This document shows, one piece after another, positions 7,162-14,645 of a stretch of DNA of 16,264 nt (positions are counted from its first letter, which is position 1; every line of letters starts with the position of its first letter). The notes beneath the pieces were generated by a model, which searched no databases, was not told the DNA's origin, and saw nothing but the letters and a program-made list of their open reading frames with translations. The DNA lies in NCBI GenBank assembly GCA_046496815.1, contig JAWOGN010000299.1:1-16264 (forward strand), given 5' to 3'. Position numbers and translations under genes: made by a program. This DNA is from JAWOGN01 sp046496815 (GTDB lineage Bacteria; Desulfobacterota; DSM-4660; Desulfatiglandales; Desulfatiglandaceae).

Positions 7162-9189
7162 ATGGGCGGAGAGCATTTGAATAAGAATCGCATGAAAACG
7201 GCTTTTGATCCGAAACGGAACCACGAAAGGAGCATGGAAAAGGTCGGTTACGTGTCGCGAAAAACCGCGAAGCCCGAGATCTATAAACAACTGGGGTTCA
7301 GGAGCGGTCTGGAAATCCATCAACAGCTCAAAACGAAGGAAAAACTGTTTTGCCGGTGTCCGGTGGGAAATTACCAGAATTTCGACGACTATGATGCCGA
7401 GATTATTCGTCACATGCGCCCCACTCTCTCTGAAATGGGGACCTATGACGGCACGGCGCTTATGGAATTCAAGACAAAGAAGACCATCACCTACCGCATC
7501 AAGAATGAGACGACCTGCACCTATGAAATAGATGACACCCCGCCCTTTCCGATCAACCCGGAGGCACTGGAATACGCCATTGAAATTTCCCTCCTCTTGA
7601 AACAGAATATTGTGGGAGAGCTTCACATCACCCGTAAACAGTACCTTGACGGGAGTATCCCCACGGGGTTTCAGAGAACGGCCATTGTGGGGATCGAAGG
7701 AGAGATCCCATTGTCCGGCAAGCAGGTGAGGATTATTCAACTGAGTGTGGAAGAGGACGCCTGCCGTGAGGTGTCCGACATCCGACATGAGCGCGTTTAC
7801 GCCACCGACAGGCTGGGCATTCCACTGATCGAAACGGTCACCTACCCCGACATGCAGACCCCGGAAGAAGTCCGGGAAGCGGCCCATTTTATCCGATTCC
7901 TCAACCGAAGCACCGGAAAGGTCAGGGTCGGCATCGGGGCGGCGCGTGAGGACGTGAACGTCAGCATTGACGGCGGAACACGGGTTGAAATAAAAGGCGT
8001 CTCCCATATCAGCTGGATCCCCGAACTGACCCATAACGAGGCGTTTCGCCAGAAGGCGCTCCTGGAAATAAGAAAGGAACTTCTAAGTCGGATTCCGACC
8101 CCCACAAAATGGAAGCCCGTTTTCAAGACCTTCAATTTTGATGTGTCCGACATCCGGTATCCGCCGATCAAGTCTGCCATGGACAGGGGCTGGAAGCTTG
8201 TGGCGGGAAATCTGCCGGAATTCAAGGGGATTCTCTCTTTCTTCACCCAGCCCGGGCAGACATTCGCCGATGAGTTGGTGGGGCGGCTCAAGGTGATCGC
8301 TTGTCTTGAAAGACCCAACATGGTCCATTCCGAGGACCTAAAACCGGTCTTCAACGAAGCGCTCCTGACAAAGCGCAGCAGGCTGTTGGGAAGCGGTCCC
8401 CATGATGCCCAAATTGTCATCTGGACTCCTGAAGAAGATCTGCAAACCGCCCTGGAAACCGTTGAAGAGCGATGCCGGTTGGCCTTCGCAGGGGTTCCCA
8501 ACGAAACGAGAAAGGCGCTGATGGACGGCACCACGGTTTTTGAGAGGGTTTTGCCGGGTGCGGACCGGATGTACCCGGACACGGATTCCGCACCCATCCC
8601 GATCCGTGATGAGACCATCGAGGCGATTCGAAAAAGACTCCCCGTGGATCTCAAAATGCGACTGAACCAGTTGACAACGTGGCGGGTCCCAAAAGACAGC
8701 CGAACCTACCTCTTGCGGAACAATCTCATGCCCATTATGGAGCGGATCGTCAACGATTTCAACCTGGATCCGGTATTTGCGGCAACGCTTTTTGCCCATA
8801 ATCTAAAGCACCTGGAGGGCCGGGGCGAACCCGGGAAACCCTTTGACTATGAGAAGGTTTACGATCTGATCAGGTTCCTTCGTGAACGGAATCTCACACC
8901 GGAATTGGCCAAAGAAATGCTTCCGGTCATATATCAATATCCCAAGATGGATTACCGCTACGTCCTCAATACCATCGAATACAAAACGGTGAACCTGGAG
9001 GAGGTGATGAATAATCTTGGCAGTCTTCGAAGGTTGTTTCGACAGATCAAAACCTCGAAGAATCCCGGGGCTGAGAGCCGCTGGATCATGGGCAACCTGA
9101 GACCCCTGGCGGTGGGCAACATCGCCCTGAGGGAACTGAAAAAAGAAATAGACAACGCCCTCTCCGAGGAAGCGGTCGATCATGATTGA
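7162..9189 (+). CDS. gatE: GatE-like subunit of archaeal-type Glu-tRNA(Gln) amidotransferase
   Basis: In archaea GatE phosphorylates Glu-tRNA(Gln) and transamidates it using ammonia made by GatD. Positions assume the 675-residue reading. The kinase/cradle part starts at GLEIHQQL (E51, H53) and LFCRCP. It continues with RPTLSEMG, INPEALEYAI, DGSIPTGFQRT (archaeal DGSNTGGFQRT from memory), VEEDA, DRLGIPLIE, REDVNVSI and RVEIKGV. An AspRS-like (GAD) insert follows from about 320 to 425 (FNFDVSDI, FTQPGQTFADEL). The helical part has GVPNETRKAL and DRMYPDTDSAP. The tail (about 560-675) is diverged: an MGNLRPLA stretch remains, but no RGxADG. Archaeal GatE is about 620-635 residues and begins roughly 8 residues before GLEIHQQL, so the first 24-30 residues here may be untranslated. 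Alternative starts are ATG 7234 (AAAGGAG only 1 nt away) and GTG 7252 (AAAAGG at 8 nt). The stop overlaps the gatD start. Confidence 0.9.
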   Translation: MGGEHLNKNRMKTAFDPKRNHERSMEKVGYVSRKTAKPEIYKQLGFRSGLEIHQQLKTKEKLFCRCPVGNYQNFDDYDAEIIRHMRPTLSEMGTYDGTALMEFKTKKTITYRIKNETTCTYEIDDTPPFPINPEALEYAIEISLLLKQNIVGELHITRKQYLDGSIPTGFQRTAIVGIEGEIPLSGKQVRIIQLSVEEDACREVSDIRHERVYATDRLGIPLIETVTYPDMQTPEEVREAAHFIRFLNRSTGKVRVGIGAAREDVNVSIDGGTRVEIKGVSHISWIPELTHNEAFRQKALLEIRKELLSRIPTPTKWKPVFKTFNFDVSDIRYPPIKSAMDRGWKLVAGNLPEFKGILSFFTQPGQTFADELVGRLKVIACLERPNMVHSEDLKPVFNEALLTKRSRLLGSGPHDAQIVIWTPEEDLQTALETVEERCRLAFAGVPNETRKALMDGTTVFERVLPGADRMYPDTDSAPIPIRDETIEAIRKRLPVDLKMRLNQLTTWRVPKDSRTYLLRNNLMPIMERIVNDFNLDPVFAATLFAHNLKHLEGRGEPGKPFDYEKVYDLIRFLRERNLTPELAKEMLPVIYQYPKMDYRYVLNTIEYKTVNLEEVMNNLGSLRRLFRQIKTSKNPGAESRWIMGNLRPLAVGNIALRELKKEIDNALSEEAVDHD

Positions 9190-10564
9190 GCAATTCAAAG
9201 GGTACAGGGGAAATGCCCTGTCTGTTCTCAAGCAATTTCATATTCGTGTGTGGAGCGAGGCCCGAGTCAAGACCACCCGCGGGGAATTTACGGGTATCGT
9301 TTTGCCTCGGGCTGAGAATGATGATGATCTCCACATCGTTTTGAAACTGGCCACAGGGTACAATGTGGGCATTGCCGTCAACACGATTACGGACATCAAG
9401 GAAATCGGGTACCGGGAGGCCCACTACCGGATCCCGGAAAAGGCGTTTCCCTTTTCAGAGAAACTGCCTCGCGTCAAACTTTTTGGAACCGGGGGTACCA
9501 TCGCTTCCCGGCTTGACTACCGAACCGGCGCGGTAATCCCGGCATTCTCACCGGGGGAGCTTTACGGCGCCGTTCCCGAACTGGCAGACATCTGCAACCT
9601 GGAAACGGAAAAGGTGGTGGCTGTTTTCAGCGAAAACATGGGCCCCCGGGAATATAAGAAGCTCGCCATATCCATCGGAGAAGAGATCAAGAAAGGTGTC
9701 GACGGCATCGTTATCGGTCACGGAACAGATACCATGCACCACACCGCCGCCGCCCTCTCCTACATGGTCCAGAACTGTCCGGTTCCCGTTGTCTTGGTCG
9801 GTTCCCAGCGGTCTTCCGACAGGCCCTCCTCGGATGCGGCCTTAAACCTCATCCATGCAACCACCGCTGCGGCCACCTCGGACATCGCTGAAGTGATGGT
9901 CTCCATGTTCGGCCCCACCTCCGATGAATACGCGCTCCTCCATCAGGGCACGCGAGTGCGAAAAATGCATTCCTCCTACCGGTCGACCTTCAGGACCATC
10001 GGTGATGTTCCCCTGGCCATGGTGACCCGGAATAAAATCACTCCGCTGAGGGATGATTACAAGCGGCGTCGCAAGGACAAGAACGTCCATATTCTTCCTT
10101 ATTTTGAAGAAAAGGTCGCCCTGCTCTACTATTACCCCAACATGCATCCCGACATGGTCTACTCCCTCATCGATAACGGTTACAGGGGCATTGTCATCGC
10201 CGGGACGGGATTGGGGCATGTCAACAAACCCCTCTATGAACCCATCAGAAAGTGTAAGGCGGCCGACATTGCGGTTTATATGACCGTGCAGACGCTTTGG
10301 GGGTATGTGCATATGCTGGTCTATGAAACCGGCAGGGAACTGATGAGCTTCGGGGTCATCCCTGCCGAGAATATGCTGCCGGAAGTGGCTTATGTAAAAC
10401 TTGGCTGGGCACTCGGTCAAACCGATGACCTGGAAAAAGTCAAGGAGATGATGCTGACGCCGATCTCAAGGGATATCACCCAGCGAGAACCCTACAACGG
10501 GTATTTGATTTATCAGGGGGGCATCCCCGAAGTGGAGGAATTCATAAGGAAAGTGCACAAATAG
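9182..10564 (+). CDS. gatD: GatD, asparaginase-like subunit of archaeal-type Glu-tRNA(Gln) amidotransferase
   Basis: GatD hydrolyses glutamine and passes ammonia to GatE. The 460-residue protein has both GatD parts. The N-terminal Sm-like domain (about 20-75: ARVKTTRGEFTGIVLPRAE, DDLHIVLKLATGYNVGIAV) distinguishes GatD from plain asparaginases. The asparaginase I domain carries FGTGGTIAS (nucleophile T106), GHGTDTMHHTAAALSYM (T182, D183), GSQRSSDRPSSDAALN (208-222) and the catalytic-lysine motif VRKMHSSYRSTFR (K261). The C-terminal VYETGRELMSFGVIPAENMLPEVAYVKLGWALGQTDD block is the archaeal GatD signature as I remember it. The ATG lies within the last codons of gatE (8-bp overlap), which points to coupled translation and equal stoichiometry. 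It is convergent with the creatininase-family gene 68 bp away. A stand-alone amidohydrolase is less likely because gatE is beside it. Confidence 0.95.
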   Translation: MIEQFKGYRGNALSVLKQFHIRVWSEARVKTTRGEFTGIVLPRAENDDDLHIVLKLATGYNVGIAVNTITDIKEIGYREAHYRIPEKAFPFSEKLPRVKLFGTGGTIASRLDYRTGAVIPAFSPGELYGAVPELADICNLETEKVVAVFSENMGPREYKKLAISIGEEIKKGVDGIVIGHGTDTMHHTAAALSYMVQNCPVPVVLVGSQRSSDRPSSDAALNLIHATTAAATSDIAEVMVSMFGPTSDEYALLHQGTRVRKMHSSYRSTFRTIGDVPLAMVTRNKITPLRDDYKRRRKDKNVHILPYFEEKVALLYYYPNMHPDMVYSLIDNGYRGIVIAGTGLGHVNKPLYEPIRKCKAADIAVYMTVQTLWGYVHMLVYETGRELMSFGVIPAENMLPEVAYVKLGWALGQTDDLEKVKEMMLTPISRDITQREPYNGYLIYQGGIPEVEEFIRKVHK

Positions 10565-10632
10565 GACGAACGGACCGCCGGAGTCACCCATTGGCATCAG
10601 CATGCCGGATTCAGGATGCCTCCGACAGTCAT

Positions 10633-11388
10633 TCAGGTCGCTCGCTTTTCGTAACGCCAACCCTGGCGATCCATTCGTTTCACAAAGTCCACGAGATAGT
10701 CTATCAGGACCTGTTTCATTTTTTGGCCCTTTTCGGCGGTGCCCTTCTCCGGCGCTCCGCTGGCCCCGTAATCGGTAAGTTCTTCAAAGTTCCAGATCAG
10801 TTTGACGTTGTCGTCCATCTCGGGAATCATTCCTTTGGCACGCGTCATGTCACAGAGTTCCGGAAAAATCGCCAATGCGATGGAGGTTTCCCCCTCCCCG
10901 CCGTGACCCAGACCGTTCCAGACCTCGAATGTGTCTTTGGGCAGCAGGTTTCCCGCTGTTTGCCACCAGGCATCCAGCACGGCCAGTCCCATTTCGGGAT
11001 GCGCCGTCTTGATGTCCCGACTTGCAATTTCAATGGGCGGGATGTTGCCGTCGTGACCGTTGATAATGAGCACTTTCTTGATTCCCCAGTAGATCAGTGA
11101 CTCAAGCACGTCTTTCAATACGCGCGTGAGCGTATCGTTTGAAAGGGTGATACACATGGGCTTGTGGCGGTAATGCTGGCTCACGCCATACCACAGAGGC
11201 GGAACGACAACCGTGTTTTCAAGCCTGTCGGCCAACTCCAGCGCGAGATCATAACAAACGAACGTGTCCGTTCCGAAAGGCAGGTGCTCTCCGTGGCTCT
11301 CCGTGGAGCCGATCGCCAGAATCGCTTTATCAACTTTCGCTTCCTTGATAAGACGTTCATTGTTTTCCTGTAATTTGATACGCTCCAT
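10633..11388 (-). CDS. Creatininase-family amidohydrolase
   Basis: A member of the creatininase/creatinine amidohydrolase superfamily (PF02633), metal-dependent hydrolases of cyclic amides, formamides and related C-N bonds. The 251-residue length is normal. Metal motifs are GSTESHGEHLPFGTD (E30, H32, D41), INGHDGN (H112) and GHGGEGETS (161-169). WYGVSQHY and CITLS are also family-typical. I chose the ATG at 11386-11388 because GGAGGG lies 7 nt upstream and the protein then begins close to the conserved fold. A longer 265-residue reading from 11430 has no ribosome-binding site and starts within a hairpin. It is the last gene of the liv run, 77 bp after livK, so its substrate or product may be what the transporter carries. 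Creatininase itself, FAPy deformylase and MftE-like peptidases all share this fold; specificity cannot be read here. Confidence 0.92.
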   Translation of the reverse strand: MERIKLQENNERLIKEAKVDKAILAIGSTESHGEHLPFGTDTFVCYDLALELADRLENTVVVPPLWYGVSQHYRHKPMCITLSNDTLTRVLKDVLESLIYWGIKKVLIINGHDGNIPPIEIASRDIKTAHPEMGLAVLDAWWQTAGNLLPKDTFEVWNGLGHGGEGETSIALAIFPELCDMTRAKGMIPEMDDNVKLIWNFEELTDYGASGAPEKGTAEKGQKMKQVLIDYLVDFVKRMDRQGWRYEKRAT

Positions 11389-11420
11389 ATCCGCTCCCTC
11401 CGGAAAATCGCACAAATTTT

Positions 11421-11448
11421 CCCCCGCCATCCCACAGGACGGTGGGGG
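11421..11448 (-). promoter_or_regulatory. Strong GC-rich hairpin between livK and the creatininase gene
   Basis: An 8-bp arm with one G-T pair (CCCCCGCC at 11421-11428, GGTGGGGG at 11441-11448), a 1x1 mismatch, a further 3 bp (TCC/GGA), and a CACA loop as written on the plus strand. In the transcribed minus direction it is followed by AAAATTTG, not a T-run, so it is not a standard intrinsic terminator. It could protect the 3' end of livK mRNA or partly attenuate the downstream gene. Confidence 0.55.
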
Positions 11449-11465
11449 ACGTGTGTGGCCGTGTT

Positions 11466-12620
11466 CTAATATTTTGGATACCAGACCTCCATGACTTTAT
11501 AATTGCCGCTCTTGACTCCGATGATGGAAACACCCTTTACCGGCACGCCGGTCGGCCTGGCATACGTGATTTCACCGGTGACGGCCTTAAATCCCTGCGT
11601 GGCGCCCAGAGCTTTTTTCAGAGCGTCCGGTTCGGTGCTGCCGGCGCGCTCGATGGCGTCCGCGATCAAACCCACGGCATCAAAACCAAGGGCCGCAAAT
11701 GCGTTCTCCGGCGGGCGGCCGTATTCTTTTTCGTATTCCTTGATGAAGTTGAGGACTTCCGGTCGCGTATCTTCCCTGTAAGTGTGCGTGGAGAAATATA
11801 CGTCATTGGCGAGCTTGGGTCCGGGAACGGTGGTCACCAATTCCGTGTCAAATCCGTCGCCGCTCACGATGGGAAGGCTCAGTCCGGCTTCCCGGATCTG
11901 CTTAACGGTCAAGCCCGCTTCATTGGGGATGGCCGAAACGAAGACCGCATCCGCATTGGCACTCTTCAGGCGGGCAATCTGCGCGGAAAAATCTTTGTCA
12001 CCCATCATGAAGAAATCCTCCAGCACGATTTTGCCGCCCAGTTCCTCGATCCGCTGTTTGTAAAACTTGGAAAGGGCCTTGGTGAAGTCCATGGAGTTAT
12101 CGGTCCAGACCGCAATATTTTTTAATTTCAACTGCTTGATCGTAAAATCCGCGATGGCAAAGGACTGATCATCGTCGCCGAACGGCGTCATAAACATGCA
12201 GTCTCCGACCCACTTCGGTAACTCCGGATGGGTTGCGCCGGAAGTGACAAAAGGAATCCCCTTCTGTTGGAACAGGGGGGCCGCCGCCATCACAAACGTC
12301 GTGTCCCCATATCCCAGTCCGGCCACCACACCCATCGAAAGGGCCTTTCTAGCGCCGGTGGCGGCTGCTTTTTGGTCGGTCTTGGTGTCGATGCCGACCA
12401 CCTCCAGCATTTGACCGCCAAGGACTCCGCCCGCGTCATTGATCAGCTTGGCCTGGAGCTTCGCTCCATTCAGTGCGGGAGCATCGATGGAGGACATCCC
12501 GCCCGTCAGGTTATACAGAGCCCCCAGCTTGATTGTTTTGGTTTCGGATCCCAATGCAGGGAAGACCAGTACCAGGGACAGCACGACTGCTGCCAGCGTT
12601 AACACAGTTTTTCTCCTCAT
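11466..12620 (-). CDS. livK: LivK-type periplasmic substrate-binding protein of the ABC importer
   Basis: Periplasmic binding protein (Peripla_BP_6 type I fold) that delivers a branched-chain or related amino acid or amide to LivHM. The 384-residue precursor begins MRRK and has a hydrophobic stretch to about residue 22 (AAVVLSLVLVFPALG), a clear Sec signal peptide probably cleaved near 24/25. The mature start IKLGALYNLTG is typical. The TSGAT loop (126-130) fits the Ser/Thr that hold the ligand alpha-amino and carboxylate groups in LivK relatives. The ATG at 12618-12620 has GGAGGT 8 nt upstream; a 409-residue in-frame extension is rejected because it would bury the signal peptide. It follows livM after 139 bp that contain hairpins and a possible promoter. 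Ligand identity is not determinable from the sequence. Confidence 0.93.
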   Translation of the reverse strand: MRRKTVLTLAAVVLSLVLVFPALGSETKTIKLGALYNLTGGMSSIDAPALNGAKLQAKLINDAGGVLGGQMLEVVGIDTKTDQKAAATGARKALSMGVVAGLGYGDTTFVMAAAPLFQQKGIPFVTSGATHPELPKWVGDCMFMTPFGDDDQSFAIADFTIKQLKLKNIAVWTDNSMDFTKALSKFYKQRIEELGGKIVLEDFFMMGDKDFSAQIARLKSANADAVFVSAIPNEAGLTVKQIREAGLSLPIVSGDGFDTELVTTVPGPKLANDVYFSTHTYREDTRPEVLNFIKEYEKEYGRPPENAFAALGFDAVGLIADAIERAGSTEPDALKKALGATQGFKAVTGEITYARPTGVPVKGVSIIGVKSGNYKVMEVWYPKY

Positions 12621-12651
12621 TGTTACGTACCTCCTTCTTTGGTTTTTATGG

Positions 12652-12697
12652 GCGGAGCAATCTCCGCTATGTGCAAGTGGGAACCGTTTTCCCACTT
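12652..12697 (-). promoter_or_regulatory. Two tandem perfect hairpins in the livM-livK spacer
   Basis: Hairpin A is 9 bp with a 5-nt loop (12675-12683 / 12689-12697, arm AAGTGGGAA). Hairpin B is 6 bp with a 4-nt loop (12652-12657 / 12662-12667, arm GCGGAG). Both are exact inverted repeats and lie 32 bp or more upstream of the livK start. No T-run follows either in the direction of transcription. Similar structures around binding-protein genes stabilise their mRNA and set them apart from the permease genes; that role here is inferred. Confidence 0.6.
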
Positions 12698-12714
12698 TAT
12701 CCCGATTTTTCTGA

Positions 12715-12744
12715 ATTGTAACGCGTTGTGGACCTTCGCTTCAA
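12715..12744 (-). promoter_or_regulatory. Candidate promoter for livK
   Basis: On the minus strand TTGAAG (12739-12744; 4/6) lies 18 bp from TACAAT (12715-12720; 5/6). It sits between the livM stop and hairpin A and could give livK extra expression independent of the livGFHM run. Consensus match by eye only. Confidence 0.35.
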
Positions 12745-12759
12745 GTAATAAAGTGTCTT

Positions 12760-13749
12760 CTATTTCTCATTGTGAATCAAGAACCCGGGTTCCCTGCTCC
12801 CAAAAAGCCCTCCCGGCCTGAAAATCAGAATGACGATGAGCACCAACGCCATGAGAACTTCACCCAGTCCATACATGTCAAGGCTTTCCTCCAACGGCCG
12901 GAAGACCTCCGTGAGCATGGTGAACAGAATGCCGGCGATAAATGAGCCGGAGATGCTGCCGCTCCCGCCCACAACCACCATGACGACGATATTGAATGCC
13001 AAGATCAGCGAAAAAGAGCCGGGAGTAATGGCGCTGACAAGGTGCGCCCACAGCCCCCCGGCTACGCCTGCAAAGAAAGCGCCGATCGCAAACGAGACGA
13101 TGCGCGTGCGAAAAAGGTTCACGCCCAGACATTGTGCGGCCATTTCATTTTCCCGAACCGCCAACATCGAACGGCCATAGGAAGAAAATTTGATTTTCCA
13201 ACTCACGTAAAGGGTCACCACCACCCAGGGAAAAACCCACCACAAATTGGTGAAGAGCGGGAGGCCGTTGAGTCCGAGCGGGCCTCTCGTCAGACTTTCC
13301 ATGTTGATGATCAGCACCTGTACGATAATCAAAAAGCCCATGGTGGCCACCGCCAGATAGTGCCCCCGAAGACGCAGGACGGGTACGCCCACAAAGAGCG
13401 CTGTGATAGAAGCACACACGCCCCCGATGAGCAGTGCCGGGAAAAACGGGGTTTCTATTCCTGCAAGCCACGCAGGCATGTCCGGCAAAAGCATGGATTT
13501 TCGTCCGGCCGGGAAAGTAAGGATGCCCGTCACATAACCGCCGATGGCCATGAAACCGGGGTGCCCGAGAGAAAAAAGACCGGTAAAGCCGTTGGTGATG
13601 TTGAGGCTCACAGCCAGGATAATGTAGATACCCACAAAGTTGATAATGGAAAGAATGTAATCATTGAGGGTGTGGCGGGCCACGAGCACAAAAACCACAC
13701 CCAGAACGATGAAGGCCGGAAACATCAGTTTGTTTCGTTGCCGCCCCAT
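12760..13749 (-). CDS. livM: LivM-type ABC importer permease
   Basis: Inner-membrane permease of the hydrophobic amino-acid (HAAT) ABC importer. The 329-residue protein has about eight to ten hydrophobic spans, starting with FPAFIVLGVVFVLVA. It carries the LivM signature GFTGLFSLGHPGFMAIGGYV, the cytoplasmic coupling motif RENEMAAQCLGVNLFRTRI, GGSGSISGSFIAG and the C-terminal IFRPGGLFG. The ATG at 13747-13749 shares a base with the livH stop (TGATG) and has GGAGGAG 6 nt upstream. The open frame extends another 99 codons upstream, but that part is Arg/His-rich, lies wholly within livH and is a shadow. It pairs with LivH to form the membrane channel. Confidence 0.95.
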   Translation of the reverse strand: MGRQRNKLMFPAFIVLGVVFVLVARHTLNDYILSIINFVGIYIILAVSLNITNGFTGLFSLGHPGFMAIGGYVTGILTFPAGRKSMLLPDMPAWLAGIETPFFPALLIGGVCASITALFVGVPVLRLRGHYLAVATMGFLIIVQVLIINMESLTRGPLGLNGLPLFTNLWWVFPWVVVTLYVSWKIKFSSYGRSMLAVRENEMAAQCLGVNLFRTRIVSFAIGAFFAGVAGGLWAHLVSAITPGSFSLILAFNIVVMVVVGGSGSISGSFIAGILFTMLTEVFRPLEESLDMYGLGEVLMALVLIVILIFRPGGLFGSREPGFLIHNEK

Positions 13750-14645
13750 CACGCGCGCTCCTCCATTCGTTTTCCGAGTAGACCGTTGGGCATGAGAAGC
13801 AGAATCAGGATGAGTGTGGAGAAAACGAATGCGTCGCGGTAGGCGGAATAGATCGGCGGCAAAAGCCCCACAAAAAGGACTTCGGACAGGCCCAGTATGT
13901 AACCGCCCAAAATAGCGCCGGGTATGGACCCCACGCCCCCGATGACGGCTGCCACAAACGACTTGAGACCGGGAACGAACCCCAGCAGCGGATCGATCTG
14001 ACCGAATTTGCCCCCCCACATGAGCCCGGAAATGCCGGCCAGACAACTACCCAAGGCAAAGGTTGCCATGATTGTTCGATTGATGTTGATACCCATCAGG
14101 CGCGCGACATCCAGGTTTTCGGCTGTTGCCCGCATGGCCATCCCCAGGCGGGTTTTTTGAACCAGAAAGATAAGCCCGCACATCAGCACAAGGGCCGAGA
14201 GCATGATACACAGGTCGATGACCCGAAAACTGACTGCGCCCACACGGATTACCTTCTGCAAATAGTCGGGAAATGCAAAATTACGGGGCTGCCCGGTCAA
14301 GATGAGGATGCCGAGATTCTGGAGCATGATGGAAACGGCCAGGGAGGCGATAAACCCCGTCACCTGCGGCGCGCCGCGCATGGGTCGGAAAGCGCCCCGC
14401 TCGATAATGATTCCCATGGCCGCACCCGTTGCCAGTGCCGCAACGGCCACCAGCGGGAACGGGACCCCGACAACCTGGGCCAAACCGAGAGTTACAAAGG
14501 CCCCGATCATGACCACATCGCCGTGTGCGAAATTGATCAGCCGTATGATGCCGTATATCATGGAAAAACCGATGGCAACCAGGGCGTACATACTGCCGAG
14601 GATAAGGCCGTTGATAAGTTGTTGTGCCACATAGCCGCCGCTCAT
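13749..14645 (-). CDS. livH: LivH-type ABC importer permease
   Basis: The second inner-membrane permease of the importer. It has 298 residues, normal for LivH. The N-terminus LINGLILGSMYALVAIGFSMIYGIIRLINFAHGD is the family hallmark, here at residues 10-43. Later features are the coupling-helix region MRATAENLDVARLMGININ, the FVAAVIGGVGSIPGAILGG motif and a C-terminal MPNGLLGKR. Multiple hydrophobic spans run throughout. The start overlaps the livF stop by one base (TAATG), with a GGGGGGAAG ribosome-binding site inside livF. The end overlaps the livM start. Confidence 0.96.
   Translation of the reverse strand: MSGGYVAQQLINGLILGSMYALVAIGFSMIYGIIRLINFAHGDVVMIGAFVTLGLAQVVGVPFPLVAVAALATGAAMGIIIERGAFRPMRGAPQVTGFIASLAVSIMLQNLGILILTGQPRNFAFPDYLQKVIRVGAVSFRVIDLCIMLSALVLMCGLIFLVQKTRLGMAMRATAENLDVARLMGININRTIMATFALGSCLAGISGLMWGGKFGQIDPLLGFVPGLKSFVAAVIGGVGSIPGAILGGYILGLSEVLFVGLLPPIYSAYRDAFVFSTLILILLLMPNGLLGKRMEERA

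Noticed and set aside
6895..8034. 379-codon minus-strand open frame over the gatE start and leader
   Set aside because: It is antisense to the conserved GatE motifs over most of its length, shows no family resemblance, and has low-complexity His/Phe/Gly-rich composition typical of shadow frames.
7842..8654. 270-codon minus-strand open frame inside gatE
   Set aside because: Ser/Arg-rich antisense frame fully within gatE with no recognisable motif or ribosome-binding site support.
10593..10620. Inverted repeat GGCATC...GATGCC between gatD and the creatininase gene, as a bidirectional terminator
   Set aside because: Only 6 bp with a 16-nt interior or an interrupted 6-bp inner stem, and no T-run on either strand; the convergent junction has no clear terminator that I can support.
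6701..10632. Insertion sequence or integrase bringing in gatED
   Set aside because: No transposase or integrase frame, no tRNA gene, and no matching direct or inverted repeats seen at the two flanks of the pair.
11442..12125. 227-codon plus-strand open frame opposite livK
   Set aside because: Antisense to the LivK C-terminal half; no domain and no neighbouring plus-strand genes in operon contact.
13042..13842. 266-codon plus-strand open frame opposite livM/livH
   Set aside because: Extremely rich in His, Lys and Arg, the usual mirror of membrane-protein codons; the other strand encodes clear LivM and LivH.
13750..14046. 99-codon N-terminal extension of livM
   Set aside because: Lies wholly inside livH in another frame; the sequence is Arg/His-rich without membrane spans, and the ATG at 13749 has a good GGAGGAG site and gives the normal LivM length.
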